In this document: positions 18,649-26,520 of the stretch, in pieces | Layout: each line of letters begins with the position of its first letter | How positions within the stretch are numbered: the first letter of the stretch is position 1 | Source: Halovenus sp. | GTDB lineage: Archaea > Halobacteriota > Halobacteria > Halobacteriales > Haloarculaceae | NCBI GenBank assembly: GCA_028274925.1 | Contig: JAQCNR010000457.1 | Coordinates: 1 to 37,323 of the forward strand | Length of the DNA: 37,323 bases | Direction: 5' to 3' | Made by a program: the position numbers and the translations under genes | Notes under the pieces: model-generated | What the model was told of the DNA's origin: nothing | Database searches by the model: none | The model's input: only the letters and a program-made list of their open reading frames with translations

Positions 18649-19335
18649 ATGTCTCTACGGGTGGTCGAGCGCCTCGGGTTGGCTGACGTGATGACGCTGG
18701 CAAACGCTGTCGTTGGGGTGGTCGCAATGGCCGCCGCAGTGCTCGGCGAGGTGCAACTCGTTGCCCGACTCATCCTGCTCGCGGCCGTCGCCGACGGACT
18801 CGATGGAATCATCGCCCGGGCTCGCGGTGGGACGGCCGTCGGGCCGTATCTCTACTCGACAGCCGATATTGTCTCCTTTGGCACGACACCAGCGCTGTTC
18901 ATCTTCGCCGCTGCGAACAGTGTCTGGGGGCCGCTTGGCTCTGAACCGCTGCTCTTCGCCGCCGCAACGGGAGTCGCCGCAATCTTCGTCGTCTTCTCGC
19001 TGGTCCGGACGGCCCTGTACACAGTCCACGTCGACCCCGACGAGAACAGGCCCGGTATCCAGAACACGCTGGCGTCGTCCATCCTCGCTGCCGCGTATCT
19101 CGCCGGGTTGACTGCTGTGCCGGCACTGCTCGCGGCGTCAGTCGTACTCTCGGTGCTGATGGTCGCGCCCGTTCCGTATCCGAAACTTGCTGCCCGGGAC
19201 GCACTCGCGATGGGGGTTGTCCAGATGGGCGCGATTCTCGTCCCGACCGTTGCCGGGCGTGTGCTGCCGCGGGCGCTGCTGGTCGCTGCGCTGGCCTATC
19301 TCACGCTCGCACCGCGATTCTACTGGGAGGAGTGA
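18649..19335 (+). CDS. CDP-alcohol phosphatidyltransferase, archaetidylserine synthase-like
   Basis: An integral membrane protein of 228 residues with about six to eight hydrophobic segments. The CDP-alcohol transferase motif D-x-x-D-G-x-x-A-R ... G-x-x-x-D-x-x-x-D is recognisable as D49, D52, G53, A56, R57, G65 and D73, in ADGLDGIIAR and GPYLYSTADIVSFG. The third aspartate position is Tyr69 (codon TAC at 18853-18855). That residue is a metal ligand in the family, so catalysis is uncertain. The start RLGLADVMTLANAVVG is typical of haloarchaeal archaetidylserine synthases, one of which belongs to the archaeosortase (ArtA) protein-sorting pathway. A long open frame upstream overlaps glycerate kinase and is not real; the ATG at 18649 was chosen. 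Confidence 0.8.
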   Translation: MSLRVVERLGLADVMTLANAVVGVVAMAAAVLGEVQLVARLILLAAVADGLDGIIARARGGTAVGPYLYSTADIVSFGTTPALFIFAAANSVWGPLGSEPLLFAAATGVAAIFVVFSLVRTALYTVHVDPDENRPGIQNTLASSILAAAYLAGLTAVPALLAASVVLSVLMVAPVPYPKLAARDALAMGVVQMGAILVPTVAGRVLPRALLVAALAYLTLAPRFYWEE

Positions 19336-19337
19336 AC

Positions 19338-20498
19338 TCAGGACTCTTCGGTATCCTCGCCTCCATCGCTCTCTGCCACCACATCCTCACCCGTGCTTCC
19401 CGCTGTTGTGCCGGAAGTTGCAAGTACACTGTCCCCATCAGCAGGCGGTGTGGGTGGCTCGTACTGGTAGGTCGTCTCGTCGAGTAACACCGCGAAGATG
19501 TCTCGGGATGGGTCTTCGATAACCCGTCGGTTGCTGTCGATTGCGACATCGACGAGCCCTTCCAGCGAGTCGACCGCAACAGTTCGACCGTCCATCGCGT
19601 CGGGCGGAACCCTTCCCTGGGTCAGCCACTCGTCGAAGGTCTGGAGCTCGGACTGAAAGTCAATCCACTCGCGTTCGCTCTCTGATACCGTTGCCCACCC
19701 GCTGGCCCGGCTACCGACGACGCCAGCGAGTCCGAGCACGGAGAGCACCACTACTAACGGACCGCCGACAGACCGTAGTGGGCCATAGCTTGCCACAACG
19801 CGGACCGGTTCGGTCTGACTGCCACTATTCGTTACTGCAGAGTCAGTCGCGACACTGTAGGTTCCACCACCTGTCTGGATTGTAAGGCCATCGGTGATTG
19901 TTTTGTTAACCGGCTGGCCGTTACGCTGTCCGGTGAGCTGCAGGGTCGTCTGGACGGACACCTCCGACTCACCTGGTGTTCCGCCGAGTTCCTCCTCGAT
20001 TTCATTGATTCGGCGCTGCTGGTCGGTCACGTTGACCGAAAAGGGAACGGCAAATTCCTCATTCGGCCCAAGTTGCTGCGTTCTTTTCGTTGTGAGCGTC
20101 TGCTCGTCGCGCCAAAACTCAGTGTTTTCGCCGACGGAGCGAAGCACCAGCGTCAGCGTTGCGTTCGCTGTGAGCGACCCGCTTGCCGACGCATCGTAGC
20201 TGTATTGAAATGTGCCGTTAAGCACCGGGGCGATTGACTGTAAGTAGACGCTCTGGTCGGTCAGTGTCTCCCCCACGGTGAAAACGGGTGTCTGGGTCTG
20301 AACCGTGGCTTCGTGTGTGTACGTCGCTGTCGAACGCCAGTTCGACCTTTCCTCTTGTTCAATCTCTGTCCCCGGGTCCACATGGGCGGTATAAGTCACG
20401 AACCCGCCAAGTACAGAGAGCAGGAACAACCCTGCCACGAGGATGGCCACATTGTCGGCGATAAGCAGCCGCAGCTGTCCCAACCACCTACGCATCAT
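19338..20498 (-). CDS. DUF5305 domain membrane protein
   Basis: A protein of 386 residues. A transmembrane segment at about 15-37 is followed by an exported region to about 245 that is rich in S, T, Q and N and carries possible N-glycosylation sites such as LNGT and TANAT. A second hydrophobic segment (VGGPLVVVLSVLGLAGVVGS) is at about 248-267, and a cytoplasmic tail ends in a disordered acidic stretch. This layout is that of DUF5305, whose function is unknown and whose genes recur beside archaeal signal peptidase I genes. It lies 42 bases after the signal peptidase stop on the same strand, with AAGGAG before its ATG pair, so it belongs to the operon that begins at 22459. A helper role in secretion or assembly is inferred. 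Confidence 0.85.
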   Translation of the reverse strand: MMRRWLGQLRLLIADNVAILVAGLFLLSVLGGFVTYTAHVDPGTEIEQEERSNWRSTATYTHEATVQTQTPVFTVGETLTDQSVYLQSIAPVLNGTFQYSYDASASGSLTANATLTLVLRSVGENTEFWRDEQTLTTKRTQQLGPNEEFAVPFSVNVTDQQRRINEIEEELGGTPGESEVSVQTTLQLTGQRNGQPVNKTITDGLTIQTGGGTYSVATDSAVTNSGSQTEPVRVVASYGPLRSVGGPLVVVLSVLGLAGVVGSRASGWATVSESEREWIDFQSELQTFDEWLTQGRVPPDAMDGRTVAVDSLEGLVDVAIDSNRRVIEDPSRDIFAVLLDETTYQYEPPTPPADGDSVLATSGTTAGSTGEDVVAESDGGEDTEES

Positions 20499-20540
20499 TT
20501 TTAACCACTCCTTCGTCGGATAAATGAATTGTGCTGTTGC

Positions 20541-21668
20541 TCACGATGACCACCATGACCCGCGCGTGCGACTCCGCTCTCTCAATCGTCCGCCGCCAAG
20601 CAGCCAAATTCCAACGAGATAGAACGGGACGGCAACGAGTAGGTTGATGACGATAATCGGTGTCCACGGGTGGAGACGGTATAGCCGTTCGATGACCGGT
20701 GTCGGGAGCACACGCAGATACCGGTACTGCTGGACGAACGCGCGGTACTGACCCGTCTCTTCGGGCGCCGAGATAGTGACTTCTACGGTGGCAGCTGACC
20801 GACCCTCGACCGAGAGCTGTCGTGGCTGTGCGTCGATACGCTCGCCAGTCGGTTCGAGAAAGACGACTGTCGGGATAACTCCAGTATTCTGGACTGTGTA
20901 GTTGAGCGATTCTGTACTCCCTTGTTCGATGACAGTCGGCGAGTCGCTCTGAAACTCTGCGCTAATGATACCAAACTCCTGGGCTCCAGCAGGAACAATC
21001 ATCGATGCCGTCACACCGGCGATGACGACCAGCGTCAACACGCCCATCAGCTTATACGCACTTGTGCCGGTGTCACGGCTACGGTCCCGACTTCGCTGCT
21101 GATCTGACTCGAACCGTCCGGCGACAGCGTACAGCACGACTGACACTCCGAGGAGGAGGTATCCGACCCCCTGCAATCCGAGAAACGCACGCGATCCGAA
21201 TATCTGTGCGAGCCAAATCTGGAGTGACCTCACTGCCGACTGAATCCACAGTATTGCAGCGCCCAGAAACGGAATCGTCAGCACCGACCCACCGGGACGC
21301 CACGCGACGGCTTTGACCTCTGCCTCGGACACCGGCGGCTCTCCACCGTCTTGGTCGGTGAACGGATTGTTATCTCCCTGCGTGATGTACCCCTCGTCGG
21401 TCACGTCGACGACGCGGTGTGTCGTCAGCCCGCCGCCCTGGATTTCCTCGGACTCGAAGACGATGACGTCACCCTCATCCACATCGTCGGCGAGTTCCGG
21501 CGGCACCGCGACGAAGCCGTCCCCGACATCGATTGTTGGCTCCATACTCTCGGACGTGACGAAGCTCAACAGAATCGGCTGGCCGAGCACCTGGCCGACG
21601 AGCAGCGCGAGTATGACGACTACGATGGCAATCTGAAACGCGCTCCAGAGTGTGCGTCGGAGTTCCAT
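20541..21668 (-). CDS. Signal peptidase I, S26B type, with extra C-terminal exported domain
   Basis: A 375-residue membrane protease. The N-terminal anchor (about 9-28) is followed by SESMEPTI with the nucleophile Ser41, TTHRVVDV with His84 in place of the bacterial lysine, and GDNNP with Asp99: the Ser-His signature of archaeal and ER-type signal peptidases, shared by SipW. After about residue 150 come two more membrane segments (165-187, 209-233), an exported beta-rich region (about 235-325) that resembles a CARDB/NPCBM-like fold, and a last membrane helix before a basic tail. Ordinary archaeal enzymes stop near 150-220 residues. A TTG at 21680 is possible, but the ATG at 21668 is preferred. 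It follows the secreted protein at 21728-22459, its likely substrate. Confidence 0.9.
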   Translation of the reverse strand: MELRRTLWSAFQIAIVVVILALLVGQVLGQPILLSFVTSESMEPTIDVGDGFVAVPPELADDVDEGDVIVFESEEIQGGGLTTHRVVDVTDEGYITQGDNNPFTDQDGGEPPVSEAEVKAVAWRPGGSVLTIPFLGAAILWIQSAVRSLQIWLAQIFGSRAFLGLQGVGYLLLGVSVVLYAVAGRFESDQQRSRDRSRDTGTSAYKLMGVLTLVVIAGVTASMIVPAGAQEFGIISAEFQSDSPTVIEQGSTESLNYTVQNTGVIPTVVFLEPTGERIDAQPRQLSVEGRSAATVEVTISAPEETGQYRAFVQQYRYLRVLPTPVIERLYRLHPWTPIIVINLLVAVPFYLVGIWLLGGGRLRERSRTRGSWWSS

Positions 21669-21727
21669 TATTACACCCAACCGACCTTTGGTAACTACAG
21701 TTCGACAGCTATTGGCTCGACGATCGC

Positions 21728-22459
21728 CTAGCTCTCCTCACACGAATCCCCGTAGTGAGTTCCGTCGATTTCGACACAGGCAATAGCGTCTATATTACCC
21801 GTATTCTCTTTAACCTGGTTCTTGAGATTCTTATTAGGCTTGAACTCCCCGGTCTGGGTCTGTTCGTTCCCGTCAGTATCGACGTAGGTGACTGTCGCGT
21901 TCCGGCTCTGGCCTCCGGTTATTTTTGCGTCGCCATTTCCAGTGTATTCGACAAGCTCTCTTTGATTCGACGAATTTTGGCTCGACGAATTCCCCGCCGC
22001 ACACGTTACGGTGAACGACCGCTCTATGGTTTCGCTGTCGCCCTCCACTGTCGCACTGACAGTGTCTCCGGTGACCGTCACTGTGGCAGTGACCTCGGCT
22101 TCTGCCGCCGGCCTACAACTTGTTACGTCAGCCCTGACCCTTCCTGCCTCGCCGGAGGAGATTGTCGGATATTCCGGGGGACCAAACTGAATATCGTTGT
22201 CATCGGTTACGATGCCGACGTCAGTCACCTCAACTTCCTGCGCGAATCTATTCGATATGTCGACGATTTCGATAGTCTCGCCCGACTCGATTTCACTTTT
22301 GTCTGTAGTATTGTACCCGATGAACGCACTTTCATCGTCCGCAACATCGACAGAGATGGCCCGGTCGGCCGTCGTCGAGCTGAACCCGAGGCTGCCGGAA
22401 ACAAGCAGGAGTCCAGCCGCAACCGCCAGCCCAATGCTCAGGAGTCGTACAGTGTTCAT
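21728..22459 (-). CDS. Secreted protein with SipW-like signal, candidate surface or fibre subunit
   Basis: A 243-residue exported protein. The signal has a hydrophobic core (LSIGLAVAAGLLLVSGSLGF) followed by SSTTADRAISVDVADD. This gives a G-S-x-x-F-x-S ... A-D-R-x-I-x-V pattern shared with the proteins at 23071 and 23921 and reminiscent of SipW-dependent signals. The mature part is beta-rich (SGETIEIVDISNRFAQEVEVTDVG), with four cysteines in TSCRP, VTCAAG and near the C-terminus (ACVE, SCEES). It resembles haloarchaeal DUF1102-type proteins. It lacks the twin arginine of its two relatives. It is the first gene of a probable operon with the signal peptidase (59 bases on) and the DUF5305 protein. 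A TATA-like stretch on the minus strand lies at about 22541-22553. Confidence 0.75.
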   Translation of the reverse strand: MNTVRLLSIGLAVAAGLLLVSGSLGFSSTTADRAISVDVADDESAFIGYNTTDKSEIESGETIEIVDISNRFAQEVEVTDVGIVTDDNDIQFGPPEYPTISSGEAGRVRADVTSCRPAAEAEVTATVTVTGDTVSATVEGDSETIERSFTVTCAAGNSSSQNSSNQRELVEYTGNGDAKITGGQSRNATVTYVDTDGNEQTQTGEFKPNKNLKNQVKENTGNIDAIACVEIDGTHYGDSCEES

Positions 22460-23070
22460 ATTGTCAGACCAGCGTTCGTTCGGTTCCCGTCTCGACTCTG
22501 CGTGACTTTACCGTTGCCGCCACTCGATAATTCTGTACTGTGTTACATATAAATGCGGACGATATTTTACGCTCGGATACAACAATTCTGTGATACAAAA
22601 ACCTATGACAGTGTTTTCCGAAAACGCAACTCCAATGTAGCCGATACTCAGCCTGTCAATCGTTGGTATTGGTGGAAATTATACTTGTAACGAACTATTT
22701 GATTTATTACCGTTTAGCCGCAGGGAACAGCCGACTTGTCTACTTCAGGCAGGGACAGATGGGGTTACGGGCTATTTTTTGTCAAACACGAGATAACACT
22801 GCGCTGATTCAGACCAAGCCTGTTGGTCCCTTCTCGGCCAGGAGTCGATTTAGTGATGGCCTGACATCAGGAGCGCTCGCTCATGAGCTCACTCTCACGG
22901 TGCCTGTCAGTTCTCAGATTGGGGCTGTTGGGTCTCAGGGAACCTGCGAGACTCAGCCGGATTCGTTCAGGTGGCTTGATACAATTGGGATATGGCATGT
23001 AACAAAGAATGAGTTCGTCGGTGCTTGCATGGCCTGGCACGCGGCGAACAAAACAACGGTGACGATAACA
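22460..23070. other. Gene-free 611-bp region between divergent secreted-protein genes
   Basis: No convincing gene on either strand. An open frame runs in from 22663 to the downstream gene, but its codons are unlike haloarchaeal coding sequence and it has no recognisable motif. The DNA is clearly more AT-rich than the flanks, with TATA-like stretches, a GTTTTC-C-GAAAAC palindrome at 22613-22625 and a run of seven T near 22778. It probably holds the divergent promoters and 5' leaders. A GGTGA ribosome-binding site (23058-23062) ends it, 8 bases before the ATG at 23071. Confidence 0.6.
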
Positions 23071-23787
23071 ATGGAACGACGCAAATTCTTGATCGGCGCA
23101 GGATCGCTCGCTGCTGGCGGGGCAGCTGCACTAGGTAGTGGCGCGTTCACGAGTGTCGAAGCACAGCGAGAGATTGAATTAGCTATCCAGCCGGATGGCG
23201 AAGGTGCATACCTTGACTTTGGGAATACTAGCCAATATGCAAATAAGAGCGGAGGTACGCTCAGTCTCACCTTTGATGAACAAGCTAATACTTCAGGAGG
23301 TAAGGGAATAAGTTCCCAAGCGAACAGTACATTTGAGGGCGTGTTTAGTGTCTATAACAACGGTACGCAGGAGGTCAGCATTAATATTCCAACTGGTTCG
23401 GACCCAGAGAATTCTCCAGGGGTAGCCTCAACTCAGTTCTTAGTTGCGGAGGGCGACTCATTGAGCGACGACCCTTACGGATATAAATATGGAACAGGGC
23501 CAGTTGAAGTAGATTCAGTTGATATTTCATGGCCAGGTGAGACTATCCCAGAAAACAAACCTAGCAACCCAGTTCCGGAGACAGGAACTGAGGGTAATGT
23601 CAGTGGAACGCGTGTTAGGACAGAGTATCAAGGCCTTCGCTATCCTGGCGGACAGGCTGTGGTTGGAGTTGGCCAATCCGTGAGCGTTGACGTGAGATTT
23701 ACCGTTTCAAATCCGCGTGAGCAAGAGAATGACTTCGGAACAGAGCCATTCATCATTGAAGCTGAAGCAACTAATCAGAGTCAATAA
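23071..23787 (+). CDS. Secreted protein with RRKF...GSGAFTSVEA signal, candidate surface or fibre subunit
   Basis: A 238-residue exported protein. Its first 33 residues (ERRKFLIGAGSLAAGG, then a GSGAFTSVEA end) are almost the same as those of the next gene, while the mature parts differ. The RRKFL start permits Tat export; the G-S-G-A-F core recalls SipW-type signals. The mature part is beta-rich, with GGTLSLTF, a FEGVFSVYNNGTQEVSINI strand and several possible N-glycosylation sites. A similar GGSMRLDF ... FDRVFRVQYTG block occurs in the anchored protein at 26517-27491. Codon use is noticeably AT-rich compared with neighbours. The ATG at 23071 was chosen for the signal and the GGTGA site; the upstream open frame is ignored. 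No transmembrane anchor is visible. Confidence 0.75.
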   Translation: MERRKFLIGAGSLAAGGAAALGSGAFTSVEAQREIELAIQPDGEGAYLDFGNTSQYANKSGGTLSLTFDEQANTSGGKGISSQANSTFEGVFSVYNNGTQEVSINIPTGSDPENSPGVASTQFLVAEGDSLSDDPYGYKYGTGPVEVDSVDISWPGETIPENKPSNPVPETGTEGNVSGTRVRTEYQGLRYPGGQAVVGVGQSVSVDVRFTVSNPREQENDFGTEPFIIEAEATNQSQ

Positions 23788-23907
23788 CGTCACTTGAAGC
23801 ACTGACTGTTAGAATAGCTAAACGTGCCTTTAGCCAGCACCGAGCAGTGTTCGAATCGATAGAACCCACGCCAGCGTATGTTGGTTTGATTCCGTCGGTG
23901 GGTCTCC

Positions 23908-23912
23908 GGAGG
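23908..23912 (+). promoter_or_regulatory. Strong ribosome-binding site
   Basis: GGAGG lies 8 bases before the ATG at 23921. It is the full Shine-Dalgarno core, unlike the weak or absent sites of most genes in this window, and suggests high expression of this secreted protein from a leadered mRNA. Confidence 0.75.
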
Positions 23913-23920
23913 AACGAACG

Positions 23921-24604
23921 ATGAAACGACGCAAATTCCTAATCGGCGCGGGGGCGCTCGCCGCGGGAGGAGCAGCCGCGTTGGGGAGTGGCGCGTTCAC
24001 CTCGGTTGAGGCTGACCGCGACATTTCGGTCGAAGTCACGGGTGACAACAACGCCCTTGTTAGACTCACGCCGGTTGTCCACCGAATCGAGAATGTCCCC
24101 AACGAAGACCGACCGGTCTACTTCGACGGCGGAATCGAAGACGGCACACTTGGAATCGATACGTCACGGTCACTGGCGAGTGGTGTCAACGCCAATGCGG
24201 TTACGTGGCTCGGGACGCCCAATTTCGACGAGCAATCGGGATGGGTTGGGATTAACGAGGATAATATCGACTGGGCCGGGGATCATACGTACACTCCTCG
24301 CGCCGCGTTTGGGATTGAGAACCGAGGAACGCAGGAGTACGACTTAACGTTTGAGTACCAGTACGCCAATGACCCCGGCGACTCGGAGATTACCTTCGAG
24401 TTTTATGACGGAGCAGCACCGGCATTAGGTAACTCATTTCCGCGCAAGATTGGGACGCTCACAGGAAATAATTCGGTGAGTGTCAAGGCCGGAAGCAGCG
24501 GTAACTCGTTCAGAGTTGACAAACGAATCTTCAGCTCGGTCAGAATAGATACTGGAGCGGTGGGCGACGACCTTTCGGGAGCACTCACAATCAGAGCAGA
24601 ATAA
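23921..24604 (+). CDS. Secreted protein with RRKF...GSGAFTSVEAD signal, candidate surface or fibre subunit
   Basis: A 227-residue exported protein. The signal region (KRRKFLIGAGALAAGG, ending GSGAFTSVEADRDISVEV) is nearly identical to that at 23071, and the A-D-R-x-I-x-V end also matches the gene at 21728-22459. The mature part is beta-rich (FGIENRGTQEYDLTFEYQYAN, GDDLSGALTIRAE) and ends without a membrane anchor, so it is probably released or built into a surface layer or fibre. Such signals occur in haloarchaeal DUF1102-type proteins and, in analogous form, in TasA and camelysin. A full GGAGG site precedes the start. It follows the previous gene by 133 bases on the same strand and may be cotranscribed. 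Confidence 0.77.
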   Translation: MKRRKFLIGAGALAAGGAAALGSGAFTSVEADRDISVEVTGDNNALVRLTPVVHRIENVPNEDRPVYFDGGIEDGTLGIDTSRSLASGVNANAVTWLGTPNFDEQSGWVGINEDNIDWAGDHTYTPRAAFGIENRGTQEYDLTFEYQYANDPGDSEITFEFYDGAAPALGNSFPRKIGTLTGNNSVSVKAGSSGNSFRVDKRIFSSVRIDTGAVGDDLSGALTIRAE

Positions 24605-25053
24605 TCGTAACTCCATAGCTGCCAGACATTCACAAAATCTGTGAATGTAATCCACACCGCTGCAGTTGAACTCGGGGTCAGCGATCATGCGGAAGTTGTG
24701 CTCGTGATTGATGCACTTGGGATTTAGTCTGTCTCGTTGTTCTCGTAAATATTTAAATAGTGACAATCAAAGATAATGTAACTCTGTAGGCAAATTAACA
24801 CCAGTCCATTCCTGATAGTTAGACTGCATCACTCTGGACGGTCTATAATTCTCGGCCAGAAGTCCCAATGGAAGATTGCATACCCGATTACTATTTATTC
24901 ATAAGTACTAGCAGATAACATTAATATAGCTACTATTTGTCCAAGGCGCAACTACATATAAAAGTATTTTACTCTATTTTCATTGCTGATTTTGATACCA
25001 GTCTAGTAATTTATACTCCATACGACCCACGTCAGACATATATCAATCTGAAT
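24605..25053. other. AT-rich intergenic region with hairpin and regulator promoter
   Basis: A 449-base gap with no supported gene. A 9-bp hairpin, arms ACATTCACA (24626-24634) and TGTGAATGT (24640-24648), stands 22 bases after the upstream stop codon and may mark the 3' end of that mRNA. Further on the DNA becomes strongly AT-rich, with a TAAATATTTA palindrome at 24746-24755. TATA-like TTTATAC lies near 25010-25017, about 40 bases before the regulator's ATG. Confidence 0.55.
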
Positions 25054-25638
25054 ATGAGTGCCAGCCAACAGCCAGTCGGTCGACAGCAGGATGGCGACAC
25101 AGACGAAATCTCCCACGACGAGTGTTTCGAGCTGTTGAGCAACCACCGTCGCCGTTTTACCCTGCACCATCTCCGGCAGGCTGAGAACGGCACGGACCTT
25201 GGCGAACTAGCCGAACAGGTCGCTGCATGGGAAAACGAGGTTCCACTCGAAGAGATATCCTACGACCAGCGAAAGCGCGTCTACACGTCTCTCCAGCAGG
25301 TCCACCTTCCTCGGATGGACGATATGGGTGTGGTGGAATTCGACGACAGGGAGGGAACGGTGACGATGGGGCCCGCTGCCGAGGAACTGGACATCTATAT
25401 GGAAGTCGTCAGCGGAAAGGATGTCCCGTGGGGCTATTTTTATCCTGGGCTTGCGGCTGTGAACTTTGCTGTCGTGGGCCTCGCCGCGGGCGGCGTGCCC
25501 GGATTCGACGCCTTTTCTGGACTCGGCGTTGCCGTCTTCGTCGCGACGACGTTTCTCGTTGCCTCGCTCGCACACCTGTACGTTGCTCGCACGGAGATGC
25601 GTCTTGGCTCTGATGGCGACCCACCGGAGGTAGGCTAG
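25054..25638 (+). CDS. DUF7344 winged-helix regulator with C-terminal membrane segments
   Basis: A 194-residue protein. Residues 15 to about 110 form a helix-turn-helix domain of the DUF7344 type: SHDECFELLSNHRRRFTLHHL, LGELAEQVAAWENEVPL, then YTSLQQVHLPRMDDMGVVEFD. Two hydrophobic segments follow (about 129-150 and 156-178) with a short cytoplasmic tail, so it is a membrane-tethered DNA-binding protein. The ORF is open 39 residues further upstream, but that part is AT-rich and unlike coding sequence; the ATG at 25054 opens on the acidic N-terminus. Its place inside the surface-protein locus suggests it controls those genes. Its stop lies 3 bases from that of the convergent rhomboid gene. Confidence 0.8.
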   Translation: MSASQQPVGRQQDGDTDEISHDECFELLSNHRRRFTLHHLRQAENGTDLGELAEQVAAWENEVPLEEISYDQRKRVYTSLQQVHLPRMDDMGVVEFDDREGTVTMGPAAEELDIYMEVVSGKDVPWGYFYPGLAAVNFAVVGLAAGGVPGFDAFSGLGVAVFVATTFLVASLAHLYVARTEMRLGSDGDPPEVG

Positions 25639-25641
25639 TAA

Positions 25642-26520
25642 CTACCCGGTTAGCTCGACGTAGACGAAGACGACGATGAACGAGAGCGAGAACCCCAATA
25701 GATGGACGTAGACGTCCAGCACCCCGGTGTCGAGGGTGACAATCTCACGGAATCCGATGAAGGGATAGGAGACGATGAGGCCGAGGCCAGCCCCCGCGAG
25801 TTCGGCGTACCCGAACCGGTCGAAACGCTCTCTGAGCGCTGCGTTCTGCAGGTGCGAGCCTCGACGGACCCAGAGGGTTACGTAGCCGATGCCAAGGCTG
25901 ATCGAGGCGGCCCCAATCTGGAGGCGCCACGCCCGGCCTGGCAATGTAATGAGTGCAATCACGCCAGATATCACGAACAGTACTGCCGGTGCGTATCGGT
26001 TGTTCTCTGTCTCGAGAAATTGGTGTCCGATATAAGTGACCCACGCGACACAGAGCAATCCAAACAGTCCTGCGTTGAGCCCAGAAAAGCCCAGTATTTC
26101 GCGCTGGCGCGGAAAGAGCAGTTGCATCCCCGAGAGCGCGAACGGAAAGACCGCAAGCAGCGTCACGAACATTCCTCGAAACAACTGTCGCCGGTCGCTG
26201 AGTATACAGAGCAGATAGGTAACCGGAGCGACAGCGAGATAGACGGCGAGATTTCCAAGCAGGTGGAGTTGCTGTCGGTGGACGAAATGCGAGAGATACG
26301 CCGTCCGAACGGTGGGGTTTCCACGCTCGAATACGAACTGCTCACAGGTTGGAGCTGGAAGCAAAAATACGACGACGAGTACCAGCGCCACAGGCATAAT
26401 TGCCGCTAAATCAACTGGGGATGTCGCTCGCACAACTGCTCGCCGAAAGCCCTTCCCGTTGATCTTTGTCATCGTTGTCTGGTCTGACTCCCCGACTTTG
26501 CTGTCGCCCTGCGTTGTCAT
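25642..26520 (-). CDS. Rhomboid family intramembrane serine protease
   Basis: A polytopic membrane protein of 292 residues with a 35-residue hydrophilic N-terminus and about seven hydrophobic segments. Three rhomboid signatures are present: HLLGN (His86, Asn90), GFSGL with the nucleophile Ser146, and YVHLLGF with the catalytic His273. So the Ser-His dyad and the oxyanion residues look complete. Rhomboids cut single-pass proteins within or near the membrane. The ATG at 26520 overlaps the TGA of the upstream gene (ATGA), which couples translation of the protease to that of the tail-anchored surface protein and makes that protein a natural candidate substrate. Met17 is an alternative start. Confidence 0.85.
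   Translation of the reverse strand: MTTQGDSKVGESDQTTMTKINGKGFRRAVVRATSPVDLAAIMPVALVLVVVFLLPAPTCEQFVFERGNPTVRTAYLSHFVHRQQLHLLGNLAVYLAVAPVTYLLCILSDRRQLFRGMFVTLLAVFPFALSGMQLLFPRQREILGFSGLNAGLFGLLCVAWVTYIGHQFLETENNRYAPAVLFVISGVIALITLPGRAWRLQIGAASISLGIGYVTLWVRRGSHLQNAALRERFDRFGYAELAGAGLGLIVSYPFIGFREIVTLDTGVLDVYVHLLGFSLSFIVVFVYVELTG

Noticed and set aside
22663-23070. Open frame running into the secreted-protein gene
   Set aside because: Its codons and residues are unlike haloarchaeal proteins, and the signal peptide and ribosome-binding site mark the true start at 23071.
23845-23885. TTCGAATC sequence resembling a tRNA T-loop
   Set aside because: No acceptor stem, D-arm or anticodon arm can be built around it.
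24605-24766. Minus-strand frame with several cysteines and histidines, possibly a transposase remnant
   Set aside because: I could not match it to any transposase family, it runs on into the antisense of a real gene, and no inverted repeats border it.
25702-26409. Plus-strand frame of 235 residues opposite the rhomboid gene
   Set aside because: It is hydrophilic shadow sequence; the minus strand has catalytic motifs and membrane helices in the right order.
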